Below are positions 33,543 to 43,371 of a DNA stretch of 52,175 bases, piece by piece. Under the pieces are notes generated by a model. That model worked only from the letters and a program-made list of their open reading frames with translations. It was not told where the DNA came from and did no database searches. Both the position numbers and the translations under genes were made by a program. The stretch comes from Viridibacillus soli (GTDB lineage Bacteria > Bacillota > Bacilli > Bacillales_A > Planococcaceae). Each line of letters opens with the position of its first letter. The first letter of the stretch is position 1. The stretch is from contig NZ_JAEOAH010000045.1 of the NCBI RefSeq assembly GCF_016612995.1, forward strand, positions 1-52,175, written 5' to 3'.

Positions 33543-35168
33543 TCATTTTTTATCTGCCCATTTCAGTTCCGTATAACCAACTGGATGACGGACAATACCT
33601 GACACATTAGATTTCTCTAATGACACTTGGTTATAGAAATAAAGCGGTACAATTGGTGCTTCATCGATTAACACACGCTCAGATTCTTGTAACGTTTCCC
33701 AGCGTTTTGTTGCATCTGTCTCTTGTTTAGCAGATTTAATTAAGCCATCGAATTTTTTATTTGACCACGCTGTACGATTCATTGGAGATCCAGTAATAAA
33801 GCTTTCAAGTGCATTGATTGGATCTGCAAAGTCATATAAGAATGATGAACGAGATGTTTGATGCTTTAACTCTTTTTGCTCAGCAAGGAATACACTTGCT
33901 TCTACATTTTGAAGCTTCGCGTCAACGCCAAGTGCATCTTTAAATTGGCTTTGTAATGCTACAGCGATTTTTTGGTGATCAGGACTTGTAGAATACGTTA
34001 ATGTCACTTTAGGAAGCTTAGACCAGCCTTCTTCCTTCATACCTTCTTCTAATAATTTCTTTGCCTCTGCCTTATCAAATGTCACCAAGTCTCCAACAGA
34101 TTCACGGAATTCTTTACCGTCTGAACCCTTGAATCCATAAGTTACGAAGCCGTGTGCCGCTTTCTCACCATTTTTCGTTACATATTGAACGATGTTTTCT
34201 TGATCTACTGCTTTAGCAAAAGCTTGGCGTACTTTTTTGTTTGTGAACGGCTTTTTCTCTACATTGAAGCGGTAGAAGTAGATACCTGCTTGATCTTCAA
34301 CATGTATTTCTTTATCGTTCTTTAATTCTTCAGCCAGTTCAGATGGAACACCCGATACATCTAGCTCATTTGATTTGTACATTTGATACTCCGTATTAGA
34401 ATCATTCACCATTGCCCAATCGATTTTATCAAGCTTTACAGTGTCTTTATCCCAATATTGATCGTTTTTCTTGAAAACAAATTTCACATCATGTTCCCAT
34501 TCTAATAAGTTGAAAGGACCATTACCGACAAATGAATCTGCTTCCGCAAACCATTTTGGATTTTCTTTCGCCACTTTCTCATTTACTGGGAAGAAGCTTG
34601 GGTTTGTAATAATGCTCAAAAACGCATCAGTTGGTGCATTTAATTTCACTTCAAAAGTCTTTTCATCTGTTGCTTTAATGGCCACTTTATCCGCTTTACC
34701 CTCGCCTGTGTTATAAGCTTCAGCGCCATCAATTGGATATGCTAAAAATGCTGCTGGTGAAGCTGTTTCTGGATTTAGCATATGTAGCCATCCATACACA
34801 AAGTCCCCTGCAGTTACCGCATCGCCATTTGACCATTTTGCACCGTCACGAATTGTAAATGTATAAGTTAATCCATCTTCTGAAACAGCAATCTTTTCAG
34901 CTGTCGCTTCTACAGGTTGATCTCTATCATTGAAACGAACTAAACCTTCCATCAAGTTATTTAATGCGTTCCATGACACTGCATTAAAACCAACAGATGG
35001 ATCAAAAGAAGTTGGTTCACTTCCGTTATTTAAATAGAGAATTTTCTCTTTAGCATCTCCTCCACCGCCATCAGATGCTGGTTCCTTACCTGCATCTTTA
35101 CTAGCTGTACAAGCGGATAAAACAATGGCAAATACTGCTACAAATAAAACTGTTAACCACTTTTTCAT
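33543..35168 (-). CDS. dppE: Dipeptide-binding lipoprotein DppE
   Basis: 541 residues from ATG at 35168. Signal peptide with lipobox (AIVLSACTA), so Cys20 anchors it to the outer membrane face. The mature protein is a type 5 substrate-binding protein: LYLNNGSEPTSFDPSVGFNA near the start, the WSNGDAVTAGDFVYGW motif, and VRQAFAKAVD. It captures peptides, likely including muropeptides, and delivers them to DppB/DppC. A 62-base gap separates it from dppD. Confidence 0.92.
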   Translation of the reverse strand: MKKWLTVLFVAVFAIVLSACTASKDAGKEPASDGGGGDAKEKILYLNNGSEPTSFDPSVGFNAVSWNALNNLMEGLVRFNDRDQPVEATAEKIAVSEDGLTYTFTIRDGAKWSNGDAVTAGDFVYGWLHMLNPETASPAAFLAYPIDGAEAYNTGEGKADKVAIKATDEKTFEVKLNAPTDAFLSIITNPSFFPVNEKVAKENPKWFAEADSFVGNGPFNLLEWEHDVKFVFKKNDQYWDKDTVKLDKIDWAMVNDSNTEYQMYKSNELDVSGVPSELAEELKNDKEIHVEDQAGIYFYRFNVEKKPFTNKKVRQAFAKAVDQENIVQYVTKNGEKAAHGFVTYGFKGSDGKEFRESVGDLVTFDKAEAKKLLEEGMKEEGWSKLPKVTLTYSTSPDHQKIAVALQSQFKDALGVDAKLQNVEASVFLAEQKELKHQTSRSSFLYDFADPINALESFITGSPMNRTAWSNKKFDGLIKSAKQETDATKRWETLQESERVLIDEAPIVPLYFYNQVSLEKSNVSGIVRHPVGYTELKWADKK

Positions 35169-35230
35169 GAATACTCCCCCTTTTAGCTCAATTGTGAAAT
35201 ATATTAAGCACAATGTGCCCCTCACCATTT

Positions 35231-36298
35231 TCAACTGAATATCCCTTTTGCTCTTTCATCCTGCAACCAACAATCTACTTTATGCTGCCCAAATAAGGAT
35301 GTTTCCACAGGATAGGCATGGCTACATACTTCCATTGCATATGGACATCTAGCTGTAAATGCACAGCCAGTAGGTGGTGCAAACAAATCAGGTGGTGTGC
35401 CTTCAATTGGCTGTAATTCTTCCTCTAATAAATCTAAACGAGGAACGGAATTTAAAAGTCCCTTTGTATATGGATGTGCAGGTGCATAGAAAATTTCGCG
35501 CTTCGTACCGATTTCAATGATTTTCCCTGCATACATAACAGCTATACGATCGGCTATTTTTGCGACTACCCCTAAATCATGAGTGATCAATATAATCGAT
35601 ACGCCTGTTTTTTCCTGAATCTCTGCAAACAGTTCTAGTATTTGCGCTTGAATCGTTACATCTAGAGCAGTTGTCGGCTCATCCGCAATTAATAATGTAG
35701 GTTCGCATATTAAGGAGATAGCTATAACAATTCTTTGCCTCATACCACCGGAAAACTGATGTGGATATTGTTTTAAACGTTCATGTGGATTCGAAATCCC
35801 AACAAGATTAAGCATTTCTATTGCCTTTGTTTTAGCGTCTGCCTTACTAATTTTATGATGTGTTCGTAAGCCCTCAGTCAACTGCTCTCCAATCGACATC
35901 GTTGGATTTAGTGCTGTCATCGGATCTTGGAAAATCATCGATACATCAACACCTTGAATTTTACGAAATTCCGATTTATTAAATGCTGTAAGGTTTTTCC
36001 CTTTAAAGATCACCTTACCGTTCGTAACCTTCCCTGGTGGCGATGGGATTAACCCCATAATTGCATTAGATGTAACACTTTTTCCACAACCAGACTCTCC
36101 TACAATTGCAAGCGTCTCACCTTTATGCAAATCGAATGTTACGCCTCTCACCGCTTGAACAACGCCACCGAATGTCTGAAACGTCACCTGCAAATCTTCT
36201 ACTTGTAATATTTTTTCTTTTAATTTTCCCTTTTCATCAAATGCAGGCTGCTTCATCGAATTAGATTGCATCGCTTGTTCTCTTACCATCCCACTCAC
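35231..36298 (-). CDS. dppD: Dipeptide ABC transporter ATPase DppD
   Basis: 355 residues. Walker A GESGCGKSV, signature FSGGMRQRI, Walker B LLIADEPTTALD, and a C-terminal cysteine cluster (GCAFTARCPYAMEVC) like that in YkfD. The start is GTG at 36298, overlapping the dppC stop by four bases; an ATG three codons later is equally well placed. Partner of YkfD. Confidence 0.92.
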   Translation of the reverse strand: MSGMVREQAMQSNSMKQPAFDEKGKLKEKILQVEDLQVTFQTFGGVVQAVRGVTFDLHKGETLAIVGESGCGKSVTSNAIMGLIPSPPGKVTNGKVIFKGKNLTAFNKSEFRKIQGVDVSMIFQDPMTALNPTMSIGEQLTEGLRTHHKISKADAKTKAIEMLNLVGISNPHERLKQYPHQFSGGMRQRIVIAISLICEPTLLIADEPTTALDVTIQAQILELFAEIQEKTGVSIILITHDLGVVAKIADRIAVMYAGKIIEIGTKREIFYAPAHPYTKGLLNSVPRLDLLEEELQPIEGTPPDLFAPPTGCAFTARCPYAMEVCSHAYPVETSLFGQHKVDCWLQDERAKGIFS

Positions 36299-37230
36299 CC
36301 CCCTTGTTTTGGATCGAGTGCATCTTGCAGTCCATCCCCAAGAACGTTAAATGCAAACATTGTTAATGAAATAAATAATGCTGGGAAAAATAATCGCCAC
36401 CAATCTCCAGATAAAATAACTGGCAATGCATCATTCGCCATCACACCCCAGCTGGCAAATGGCGTTTGAATACCTAGTCCTAAAAAGCTCAAAAATGCTT
36501 CCGCAAAAATGGCACTCGGTACTGTCAATGTCATCTGTACAATAATTGGCCCCATCGTATTCGGAAGAAGATTTTTACGTATAATGCGAGATGTTTTTGC
36601 TCCGAAAGACTTTGAAGCCGTTACAAACTCATAATTTTTTATTTGCAATACTTGGCCACGTACGATCCGTGCCATACCTACCCAGCCGGTAATGGTTAAC
36701 GCAATGATAATGGTCGTTAAGCTTCGGTCCATGACTACCATTAACAAAATGACTACGAGTAAATGTGGTAGACCATATAAAACTTCGATAATACGCATCA
36801 TCATTAAATCGACTTTACCACCCTTATAACCGCTAATACCGCCATAAATGATGCCGATGAAAAAGTCGATTAAAGCAGCCATCCAACCAACAAATAAAGA
36901 AATTCGAGCGCCGTACCATGTTCTCGTAAAAACATCTCTCCCCGCATCGTCCGTCCCAAACCAATGCATCATAGACGGCGCTTTGTTTTGATTTGGGTAA
37001 TCCGTCGCTGTCACTAAATACGGCGAGAATATCGGAACAAATATAGCCATAATTGCAAGTAACATCAAAAATAATAATCCACTCATTGCGAGTTTATTTT
37101 TTCTTAACTTACGCCAAGCATCTGCCCAATACGATAGTGACGGCCTCACAACCATCTCAGCCTTTACCATATTTTTTGACTTAGGTGTAAACCACTCATC
37201 TTTTATTTCAACATCTTTCATGTTAGTCAT
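36295..37230 (-). CDS. dppC: Dipeptide ABC transporter permease DppC
   Basis: 311 residues with six transmembrane helices and an N-terminal OppC-type segment. The cytoplasmic coupling loop (FVTASKSFGAKTSRIIRKNL) is the EAA motif that contacts the ATPases. It overlaps both neighbours by four bases, indicating tight coupling. Confidence 0.92.
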   Translation of the reverse strand: MTNMKDVEIKDEWFTPKSKNMVKAEMVVRPSLSYWADAWRKLRKNKLAMSGLLFLMLLAIMAIFVPIFSPYLVTATDYPNQNKAPSMMHWFGTDDAGRDVFTRTWYGARISLFVGWMAALIDFFIGIIYGGISGYKGGKVDLMMMRIIEVLYGLPHLLVVILLMVVMDRSLTTIIIALTITGWVGMARIVRGQVLQIKNYEFVTASKSFGAKTSRIIRKNLLPNTMGPIIVQMTLTVPSAIFAEAFLSFLGLGIQTPFASWGVMANDALPVILSGDWWRLFFPALFISLTMFAFNVLGDGLQDALDPKQGG

Positions 37231-38165
37231 GATGATTCACCTTCTTTTTTGTGCAATTTAATACGCGGATCTAAAATGCCATATACAATATCAACAAGGA
37301 AAAGCATGAATATTAAAAAAGTACTATAGAAAACAGTAGAGCCCATAATGACCGGATAATCACGGTTACTAATACTTTCTACGAAATATTTTCCCATACC
37401 CGGAATAGCGAATATCCGTTCAATAACGAAAGTACCCGTTAAGATACCTGCTAACATCGTCCCCATAATCGTCACAATCGGCATCATGGCATTTCTGAGT
37501 GCATGCCGAATAATAATTCTAGAAGGCTTCAGTCCCTTCGCTCTTGCCATCTTTATATAATCCTGTGTCATTACCTCTAACATACTAGAGCGAGTAAGCC
37601 TCGCTATAATCGCCATCGGACCTGTCGCTAATGCTAGAGTTGGTAAAATCATATGTAGCGGACTCTGCCAAGTTGCTGCTGGTAACCACCCCAGCTGACC
37701 CGCAAAAACTTGAATGAATAATGTTGCTAAGATAAAGTTAGGTACAGAAATACCTACAACAGCAAAAGTCATCGCTAGATAATCAATTATCCCGTTATGC
37801 CGGAGTGCCGCTAAAGTGCCTAAGGTGACACCTGATAAAACAGCAACAAGTATCGTTACAATCCCAAGCTCAAAGGAAATTGGAAACCCTCTGGCCAATA
37901 AATTATTCACGGATTCATTTGGCTTCTTTATTGAAGGTCCAAAATCAAACGTCACAATAGCTTTTAAATAATTCACATATTGCACTGGTAGCGGCTGATC
38001 TAGCTTGTAGTACTTTTCAAGATTCTCTTGAATTGTCGGATTTGAAGTACGATCCTCATCAAACGGTGAGCCTGGAATTGAATGCATTAAAAAAAATGTC
38101 AATGTTGCAATAAGCAACACGGTCAAAATCATCATGAAGAAACGCTTTATAATATATTGAATCAT
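37227..38165 (-). CDS. dppB: Dipeptide ABC transporter permease DppB
   Basis: 312 residues with six transmembrane helices. MIQYIIKRFFMMILTVLLI at the N-terminus and YIKMARAKGLKPSRIIIRHA (EAA loop) are typical DppB/OppB features. It forms the channel with DppC. Its start lies 23 bases after the dppA stop. Confidence 0.92.
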   Translation of the reverse strand: MIQYIIKRFFMMILTVLLIATLTFFLMHSIPGSPFDEDRTSNPTIQENLEKYYKLDQPLPVQYVNYLKAIVTFDFGPSIKKPNESVNNLLARGFPISFELGIVTILVAVLSGVTLGTLAALRHNGIIDYLAMTFAVVGISVPNFILATLFIQVFAGQLGWLPAATWQSPLHMILPTLALATGPMAIIARLTRSSMLEVMTQDYIKMARAKGLKPSRIIIRHALRNAMMPIVTIMGTMLAGILTGTFVIERIFAIPGMGKYFVESISNRDYPVIMGSTVFYSTFLIFMLFLVDIVYGILDPRIKLHKKEGESS

Positions 38166-38188
38166 TCAAATCCCCCTCCTCCTTTGTA

Positions 38189-39013
38189 TTAGCAATATCT
38201 AGTTTGGTAAGCCAGCTCTGCCATAACTAGCATTGCTCGATATGCTTCTAAAATATTTTGTGCCTTAAATTCCACCATTGTTGTTCCTTCAATAATTTTT
38301 GTTCCTGGCATTAATGCAGCCCATTCTGCTTGCCCGTAATTTGTAAATTCAATTCGTAATATAGGTTTAGCTGGTGGTACGAGCGGTTTAATTGAATCCC
38401 TTTTTGTAATTGCCTCAGCTGTTTTTTCAGCTAACAATAAACGTGCTTTTTTTGGATGTAATGTTTTCACCGTTGATCTCGAAATCGATTCCTTCACCGC
38501 TGCAGTCACAACACCAGGAATAAGTGCCTCAATCTCGCGACACGCACAATCATCACCCGCAAGGAATATAACCGGTACCCCAAAATAACCCGCAACATAT
38601 GAATTAAAGCCAATTTCGCCAATCTCCACATCATCAATGAAAATTGTTCGAATACTAAAAGTCATCGAGTGGCTCATTACCCCTGGTTGCCCTGCCCTCG
38701 CATGATAGCCAGCAAACATAACACCAGCAAATGTTGCGTCCACATTTTGCACCATTGAAAGCGGCTTCAAATCCCCCGTTATCAAATCCGCATCCTCATG
38801 TAGTTCCTCGACCAATAAATTATTCATTTTGGAATGGCTATCGTTTACCAGCACTTCTTTAGCACCATTTTCAAAAGCAGCGCTAATAATCGCATTCGCC
38901 TCATCCGTCATGATTTTTCTAGAATTCTCGTAATTATTTTCAGATTGAGAAACAAATGTATAATCTGGTAACCCTGTAATGCCTTCCATATCTACCGATA
39001 AAAAATACTTCAC
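38189..39013 (-). CDS. dppA: D-aminopeptidase DppA
   Basis: 274 residues from GTG at 39013 with GGGGTGAT five bases upstream. Zinc ligands of the family are visible: SVDMEGI (Asp8, Glu10), VNDSH, and GYHAR, with a further Glu in EIGEIGFN. The enzyme releases D-amino acids such as D-Ala from short peptides. First gene of the nine-gene operon, in the same order as B. subtilis dppABCDE-ykfABCD. Confidence 0.94.
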   Translation of the reverse strand: MKYFLSVDMEGITGLPDYTFVSQSENNYENSRKIMTDEANAIISAAFENGAKEVLVNDSHSKMNNLLVEELHEDADLITGDLKPLSMVQNVDATFAGVMFAGYHARAGQPGVMSHSMTFSIRTIFIDDVEIGEIGFNSYVAGYFGVPVIFLAGDDCACREIEALIPGVVTAAVKESISRSTVKTLHPKKARLLLAEKTAEAITKRDSIKPLVPPAKPILRIEFTNYGQAEWAALMPGTKIIEGTTMVEFKAQNILEAYRAMLVMAELAYQTRYC

Positions 39014-39036
39014 AATATCACCCCTATTGTTTTTAT

Positions 39037-39051
39037 AATATTCTGATAATA
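39037..39051. promoter_or_regulatory. CodY-like operator before dppA
   Basis: AATATTCTGATAATA matches 12 of 15 positions of the CodY consensus AATTTTCWGAAAATT. It is 24-38 bases upstream of the dppA start, where it could block the promoter or early transcript. The B. subtilis dpp operon is a classic CodY target, so repression in rich medium is expected. Confidence 0.6.
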
Positions 39052-39140
39052 CTATAAAGATGCATTAGCAGAAATTTACTTTACTCTAAATTATTTTAAA
39101 ATATGCTATCTTACTTATTAATAACATCATTATTAAGCAT

Positions 39141-39170
39141 AAAAAAACTCATTCCCCTAGGAAATGAGCT
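39141..39170 (-). terminator. Possible attenuator or second terminator upstream of dppA
   Basis: On the minus strand CTCATT and AATGAG flank a nine-base loop and run into seven T. It lies about 130 bases before dppA and well after the cstA terminator at 39338-39369. The stem is short (6 bp). The rest of the 39014-39382 gap holds AT-rich DNA with the CodY-like site. Confidence 0.5.
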
Positions 39171-39337
39171 ATGTGTATTTCACTGATAAAATAAACTTAC
39201 TTTAGTAAAGTTATTTTATAACAATATACTAAAAACCTTGTATCCTACTTTTTAATTACGGCGAAATACGCTATTGAATGTAAACTAAATAAAGAACAAC
39301 ATAAATAGTCAATTGTCGAATTCGTCTATATTGTAAA

Positions 39338-39369
39338 AACCTTCTCTGAAAAATTCTTCAGAGAAGGTT
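39338..39369 (-). terminator. Terminator of cstA
   Basis: A 13-bp stem (AACCTTCTCTGAA with TTCAGAGAAGGTT) followed on the minus strand by TTTACAATATAG. Confidence 0.82.
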
Positions 39370-39382
39370 CATGTTTTTCAAA

Positions 39383-41188
39383 TTATATTGTTTTCATTTT
39401 CGATGTACCACTAGATGTAAATCTAGGATTCTTCCATAACTCTGCCCATTTTTTTATAGCAAAAATGACAACGATGAAACCTAATAGAAGCATAGTAATG
39501 GATAGAATACCATTTAGCATATTGTAACCGGCAGCATCTGTATTCCAATAAACATTTTTGATCATCCAATAACCTGCATAATTTACTGTTACATATAAGT
39601 ATATAAGTGGAACTAGACATGTCCAAACATACCAACGTTTATCCGCAATTCTCAAGACTACTGTTGCCCCTATGACAAGACCGATCGATGCCATGAGCTG
39701 GTTGGATACACCGAACAATGCCCAAATGGAACCAATATCTCCTGAATATAGTAAGTATCCCCACATTAAGCAAGCAAGTGCACTGGCAAATATGGAGCCT
39801 GGCAACCAATCGACGCGTTTCAATGGTTTATAAATATCTCCAAAGAAATCTTGAATTAAATAACGAGCTACACGTGTTCCTGCATCAATCGCTGTTAAAA
39901 TGAAAACAGCCTCGAACATAATAACGAATTGATAGAAGTATGAAGCCATGTTATAGAACCAAGGGATTTTAGCAAAAATATAACTCATCCCCACCGCTAA
40001 TGTTACTGCACCACCAGTACGACCTTCTAAGTCCATACCGATTTCTTGCGCTAATTGTGGTAAGTTGACAACTTGCATACCTAATGTACTGAATACTTCT
40101 GGTGTTGCATTAATCGCAAAGTAATCAGCAGGATGTAGCGCAGTCGCAGCAATTAATGCCATAATCCCTACTAAACATTCAACAAGCATAGCGCCAAAGC
40201 CAACTACGCGTATATCTTCCCACTTATCTATCATTTTAGGTGTTGTTCCTGAACCGACAAATGCATGGAATCCGGAGATTGCACCACATGCAATCGTAAT
40301 TGATACAAAAGGCCACACAGGTCCAGCAATAACAGGTCCACCACCATGAATGAATTCTGTAAATGGAGGGAATTGAATAACTGGATTTACGAAGAATACC
40401 CCAATGATTAAGGCGATAAATACCCCTATTTTCATGAAGCTACTTAAATAATCCCGCGGTGCTAATAAAAGCCAAACCGGTAATGCAGCTGCGAAGAATG
40501 CATAAATTGGTAGTATAATTGCTAACGATTTCGTATCTAATGTTAACAGTTCTCCAAGTGCTGTCGTTTGAATATATGGCCCCATAAATACGCCAATCAT
40601 TAATAAAATAAAACCGACAGTTGAAGTTACAACAAGATTGCCTGTTTTTTTATAGGCAATCCCAACAAGCATCGCAATAGGAATAGTAATCCCTACAGCG
40701 AAAGTCCCCCATGGATTACGTTCTAATGCGTGAAGTACAACCATAGACAAACCAGCCATCGTAATAGTGATGATGAATAACATCGCTAAACCTGTACAAA
40801 ATCCAGCAACAGGTCCAAGCTCTTCCTTTGCTACTTCTGATAAAGATTTTCCCTTCTTCTTCATGGAGGCAAAAAGTACAACTGCATCATGAACAGCTCC
40901 TCCAATAACAGCCCCAATTAATAACCATAGTAGCCCAGGTAGATAACCGAACTGAGCAGCTAAAATTGGACCAACTAGTGGACCAGCGGCCGCAATTGCT
41001 GCGAAGTGATGCCCGAACGTGACCCATTTATTCGTAGGGACGTAATCTTTACCATCTTCCAGCTCATGTGCTGGCGTAGGACTAGATTCATTAATCTTTA
41101 ATACTTTCTTTGTAAAAAAATACCCATAAAGACGATAAGCAATTACAAGAATACAGATCGAGCCAATAACAATTGAAATCGCATTCAT
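39383..41188 (-). CDS. cstA: CstA carbon-starvation/peptide or pyruvate transporter
   Basis: 601 residues from ATG at 41188 with AAGGAG nine bases upstream; the in-frame TTG three codons earlier abuts that site. About 16 transmembrane helices. Family signatures include NKWVTFGHHFAAIAAAGPLV, GPILAAQFGYLPGLLW and FHAFVGSGTTPKMI. CstA proteins take up peptides or pyruvate on starvation. Here it sits between the dpp-ykf operon and a second LD-carboxypeptidase gene, all on one strand, which favours a peptide role. Confidence 0.93.
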   Translation of the reverse strand: MNAISIVIGSICILVIAYRLYGYFFTKKVLKINESSPTPAHELEDGKDYVPTNKWVTFGHHFAAIAAAGPLVGPILAAQFGYLPGLLWLLIGAVIGGAVHDAVVLFASMKKKGKSLSEVAKEELGPVAGFCTGLAMLFIITITMAGLSMVVLHALERNPWGTFAVGITIPIAMLVGIAYKKTGNLVVTSTVGFILLMIGVFMGPYIQTTALGELLTLDTKSLAIILPIYAFFAAALPVWLLLAPRDYLSSFMKIGVFIALIIGVFFVNPVIQFPPFTEFIHGGGPVIAGPVWPFVSITIACGAISGFHAFVGSGTTPKMIDKWEDIRVVGFGAMLVECLVGIMALIAATALHPADYFAINATPEVFSTLGMQVVNLPQLAQEIGMDLEGRTGGAVTLAVGMSYIFAKIPWFYNMASYFYQFVIMFEAVFILTAIDAGTRVARYLIQDFFGDIYKPLKRVDWLPGSIFASALACLMWGYLLYSGDIGSIWALFGVSNQLMASIGLVIGATVVLRIADKRWYVWTCLVPLIYLYVTVNYAGYWMIKNVYWNTDAAGYNMLNGILSITMLLLGFIVVIFAIKKWAELWKNPRFTSSGTSKMKTI

Positions 41189-41347
41189 TTCTCCCAACTC
41201 CTTTCAATCTGTATAATAACATAATAGTAAAATAGTTTCATTAAAAAAACTGATAATTCTAAAAAACTAATTTTGTAGATACTGTTGTTATTTAACAGAT
41301 TGGAAACTAAATGAAACAGTTGTGTTTCCCACTTTTTGTGCATAAAA

Positions 41348-41379
41348 AAAGCACATTATAATTACTATTAATGTGCTTT
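41348..41379 (-). terminator. Terminator between the second ykfA-type gene and cstA
   Basis: AAAGCACATTA pairs with TAATGTGCTTT around a 10-base loop; on the minus strand it runs into seven T. It is about 225 bases after the ykfA-type stop and 160 bases before cstA, so it could instead be a cstA leader attenuator. Nothing else is seen in 41198-41602. Confidence 0.7.
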
Positions 41380-41602
41380 GAAAATAATGAAATTGTTTTA
41401 ATAAAGAAAGTTGTTATTTTATTAACCTATACATAGATTTATGCTTTTATCTTGAAACATATATTTGAAACTATATTTATGCCGTCATGAAGAATGGTAT
41501 CAACCAGTTATATATTTTATTCAATATCGCTAACTACACGATAAAACTAATATATGATTATACCTCAAAGGCAATATGCCGGACCTAGCTTCTCTCAATT
41601 AA

Positions 41603-42523
41603 TCATTGAACACCAGGTAAAATAGCTAAATGCTTGCGATCCGCATCTAAAATCGCATCTACACCTAATGGAATCGCCACATTAGGTTCACAATGGCCAA
41701 TTTTAAAGCCCTTCACTACTGGCTTACCTAATCCGCCTAAATAATGATCAAGTACTTCATCTAATGTAAGAGAATCTTTATATTCATTTGGCTCTGCATT
41801 TGTAAACTCACCAACAATAATCCCCGCTGCTTCATCCAGCTTACGTGATTGTTTTAATTGATTGAGCAATCCATCAATATGAGCTGGTTCTAAACCAATA
41901 TCCTCTATAAGCAAAATCTTACCTTTCGTATCAATTTCATACTTCGTTCCAATGCTTCTCGCAATAAGCGATAAATTACCGCCTGTTAATTCCCCTCTTA
42001 CGGCTCCTCCTGACATTGTTGTGAGAGAAGAAATATCTTCTCCATAATGAATCTCAGCAGGCTCAAACAGCTGTTTAAACATACGCTTAGTACGCTCAGC
42101 AACATCTTCTCTACCCATACTAGACAAAGTCGGTCCATGGAAAGTCACAATATCAGAATACAACCCCAAAGCGGTATGTAAAAACGTAATATCTGAGAAG
42201 CCCCAGAAAATTTTAGGATTTTCCTCTAATAATTGATAATCAATGCGATCTGCAATACGTGCAGCACCGTAACCTCCACTAGCACAGATGATAGCTGCAA
42301 TCGAAGGATCTTCAATCATATCATGTAGATCAGCTAAACGTTCTTCATCAGTTCCTGCCAAATAGCCATTCTTCAGCTGCACTGATTTGCCGATAACATA
42401 TTTCAAGCCAAGCTCCTCTAAAAAAGCAAATGACTTAGTTAAATTTTCTATATTTGGTGGACTCGCAGGTGCAATAATGCCAACCGTATCTCCAACCTGC
42501 AATCTCTTTGGACGTATTTTCAT
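41603..42523 (-). CDS. Second LD-carboxypeptidase (peptidase S66)
   Basis: 306 residues, similar end to end to the YkfA encoded at 32518-33447 (same opening RLQxGDTVGIIAPASPPN and same ending). Ser in WGFSDITFLH, Glu in ILLIEDIG and His in FKIGHCEPN complete the triad. It is a paralogue, probably by duplication. MccF-type members of this family also hydrolyse toxic aminoacyl nucleotides, so it could have an immunity role. Monocistronic. Confidence 0.88.
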   Translation of the reverse strand: MKIRPKRLQVGDTVGIIAPASPPNIENLTKSFAFLEELGLKYVIGKSVQLKNGYLAGTDEERLADLHDMIEDPSIAAIICASGGYGAARIADRIDYQLLEENPKIFWGFSDITFLHTALGLYSDIVTFHGPTLSSMGREDVAERTKRMFKQLFEPAEIHYGEDISSLTTMSGGAVRGELTGGNLSLIARSIGTKYEIDTKGKILLIEDIGLEPAHIDGLLNQLKQSRKLDEAAGIIVGEFTNAEPNEYKDSLTLDEVLDHYLGGLGKPVVKGFKIGHCEPNVAIPLGVDAILDADRKHLAILPGVQ

Positions 42524-42903
42524 TTTCTCAAAACTCCTAAAATTACATAATAAGTATCATAAATCTACTTTAACAAACTCTTTACATGAAAAGCGAATGA
42601 AGCGCCATTTTTGCATATAAAAAAGCACGGTTCCTATAAGAAAGATGGATTAAAATTTAGACAACAAAAGAAGAGCCCTCATATGGAGAACGGCAAACCC
42701 TTTGGATTTGGACGGGTTACCACCTGACTTTATCCATTATAAAGAACTTTTTTATGCACAAGACGAGATTATTGAATATTTTGATTATTTTTAATAACTA
42801 AAGTTATTTTAATGCAACGCTAGTGTTTTTTATTGAGTAAATTAATTACCCCTTTACATAACAAATTCGAAACCAGTTTGTTTCGTTATTCTTAACCCAC
42901 TCT
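42524..42903. other. Gap with a degenerate terminator-like repeat and a possible gene tail
   Basis: No complete gene is seen. Around 42665-42690 (AAGAAGAGCCCTCATATGGAG) there is a weak resemblance to the terminators at 43895-43930 and 50655-50690. On the plus strand about 42705-42800, one frame reads LDGLPPDFIHYKELFYAQDE and ends YFDYF before a TAA. It is acidic, lacks a start and may be the relic of a gene; I do not recognise it. Confidence 0.3.
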
Positions 42904-43371
42904 CTACCTCAAAACAATCCCTGATTTTATCTCATCCAAATTATCCTGAAAAAACTCCTTCGTCTCTGCTAGCTTCAAACGTTCGTCCACTTTATTAATT
43001 TTCACAAACGCAACTTCACCAATCTCCTCCGTTTTTGGTTGTAACTGATCCCTATCACCCAAAAACTCCAAGAGAAACATATGCGTGACTTGCCGTTCGA
43101 AACCTAGCTTTTCTTTCATAGCAGCTGGAAATTCAAATTCAAGCATGCCTAATTCACCTATAACCCGAAAGTCTCTCGTCCCGGTTTCCTCATCTAGTTC
43201 CCTGAATAACGCTTCCTGGATATCCAGGTCCTCTCTTTTTATGCCCCCCTTTGGAAAATCCCATTCGGGTTTTACCTCCATCGGTTTTTCCGTGTCCATG
43301 ATTTTTTCTTTTTTCACTAACAGGATGGTATCATCCGATTTAATAATGCCTCCTACAGCATATCTAATCAT
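42904..43371 (-). CDS. Nudix hydrolase
   Basis: 155 residues. The Nudix box reads GGIKREDLDIQEALFRELDE and then ETG, followed by a beta-rich C-terminal half. The catalytic REXXEE is intact, but the first Glu of GX5EX7REUXEEXGU is Leu here. The fold hydrolyses X-linked nucleoside diphosphates; the substrate is unknown. Its ATG overlaps the stop (ATGA) of an upstream coding fragment, so it was formerly the second gene of an operon now cut by an IS remnant. Confidence 0.82.
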   Translation of the reverse strand: MIRYAVGGIIKSDDTILLVKKEKIMDTEKPMEVKPEWDFPKGGIKREDLDIQEALFRELDEETGTRDFRVIGELGMLEFEFPAAMKEKLGFERQVTHMFLLEFLGDRDQLQPKTEEIGEVAFVKINKVDERLKLAETKEFFQDNLDEIKSGIVLR

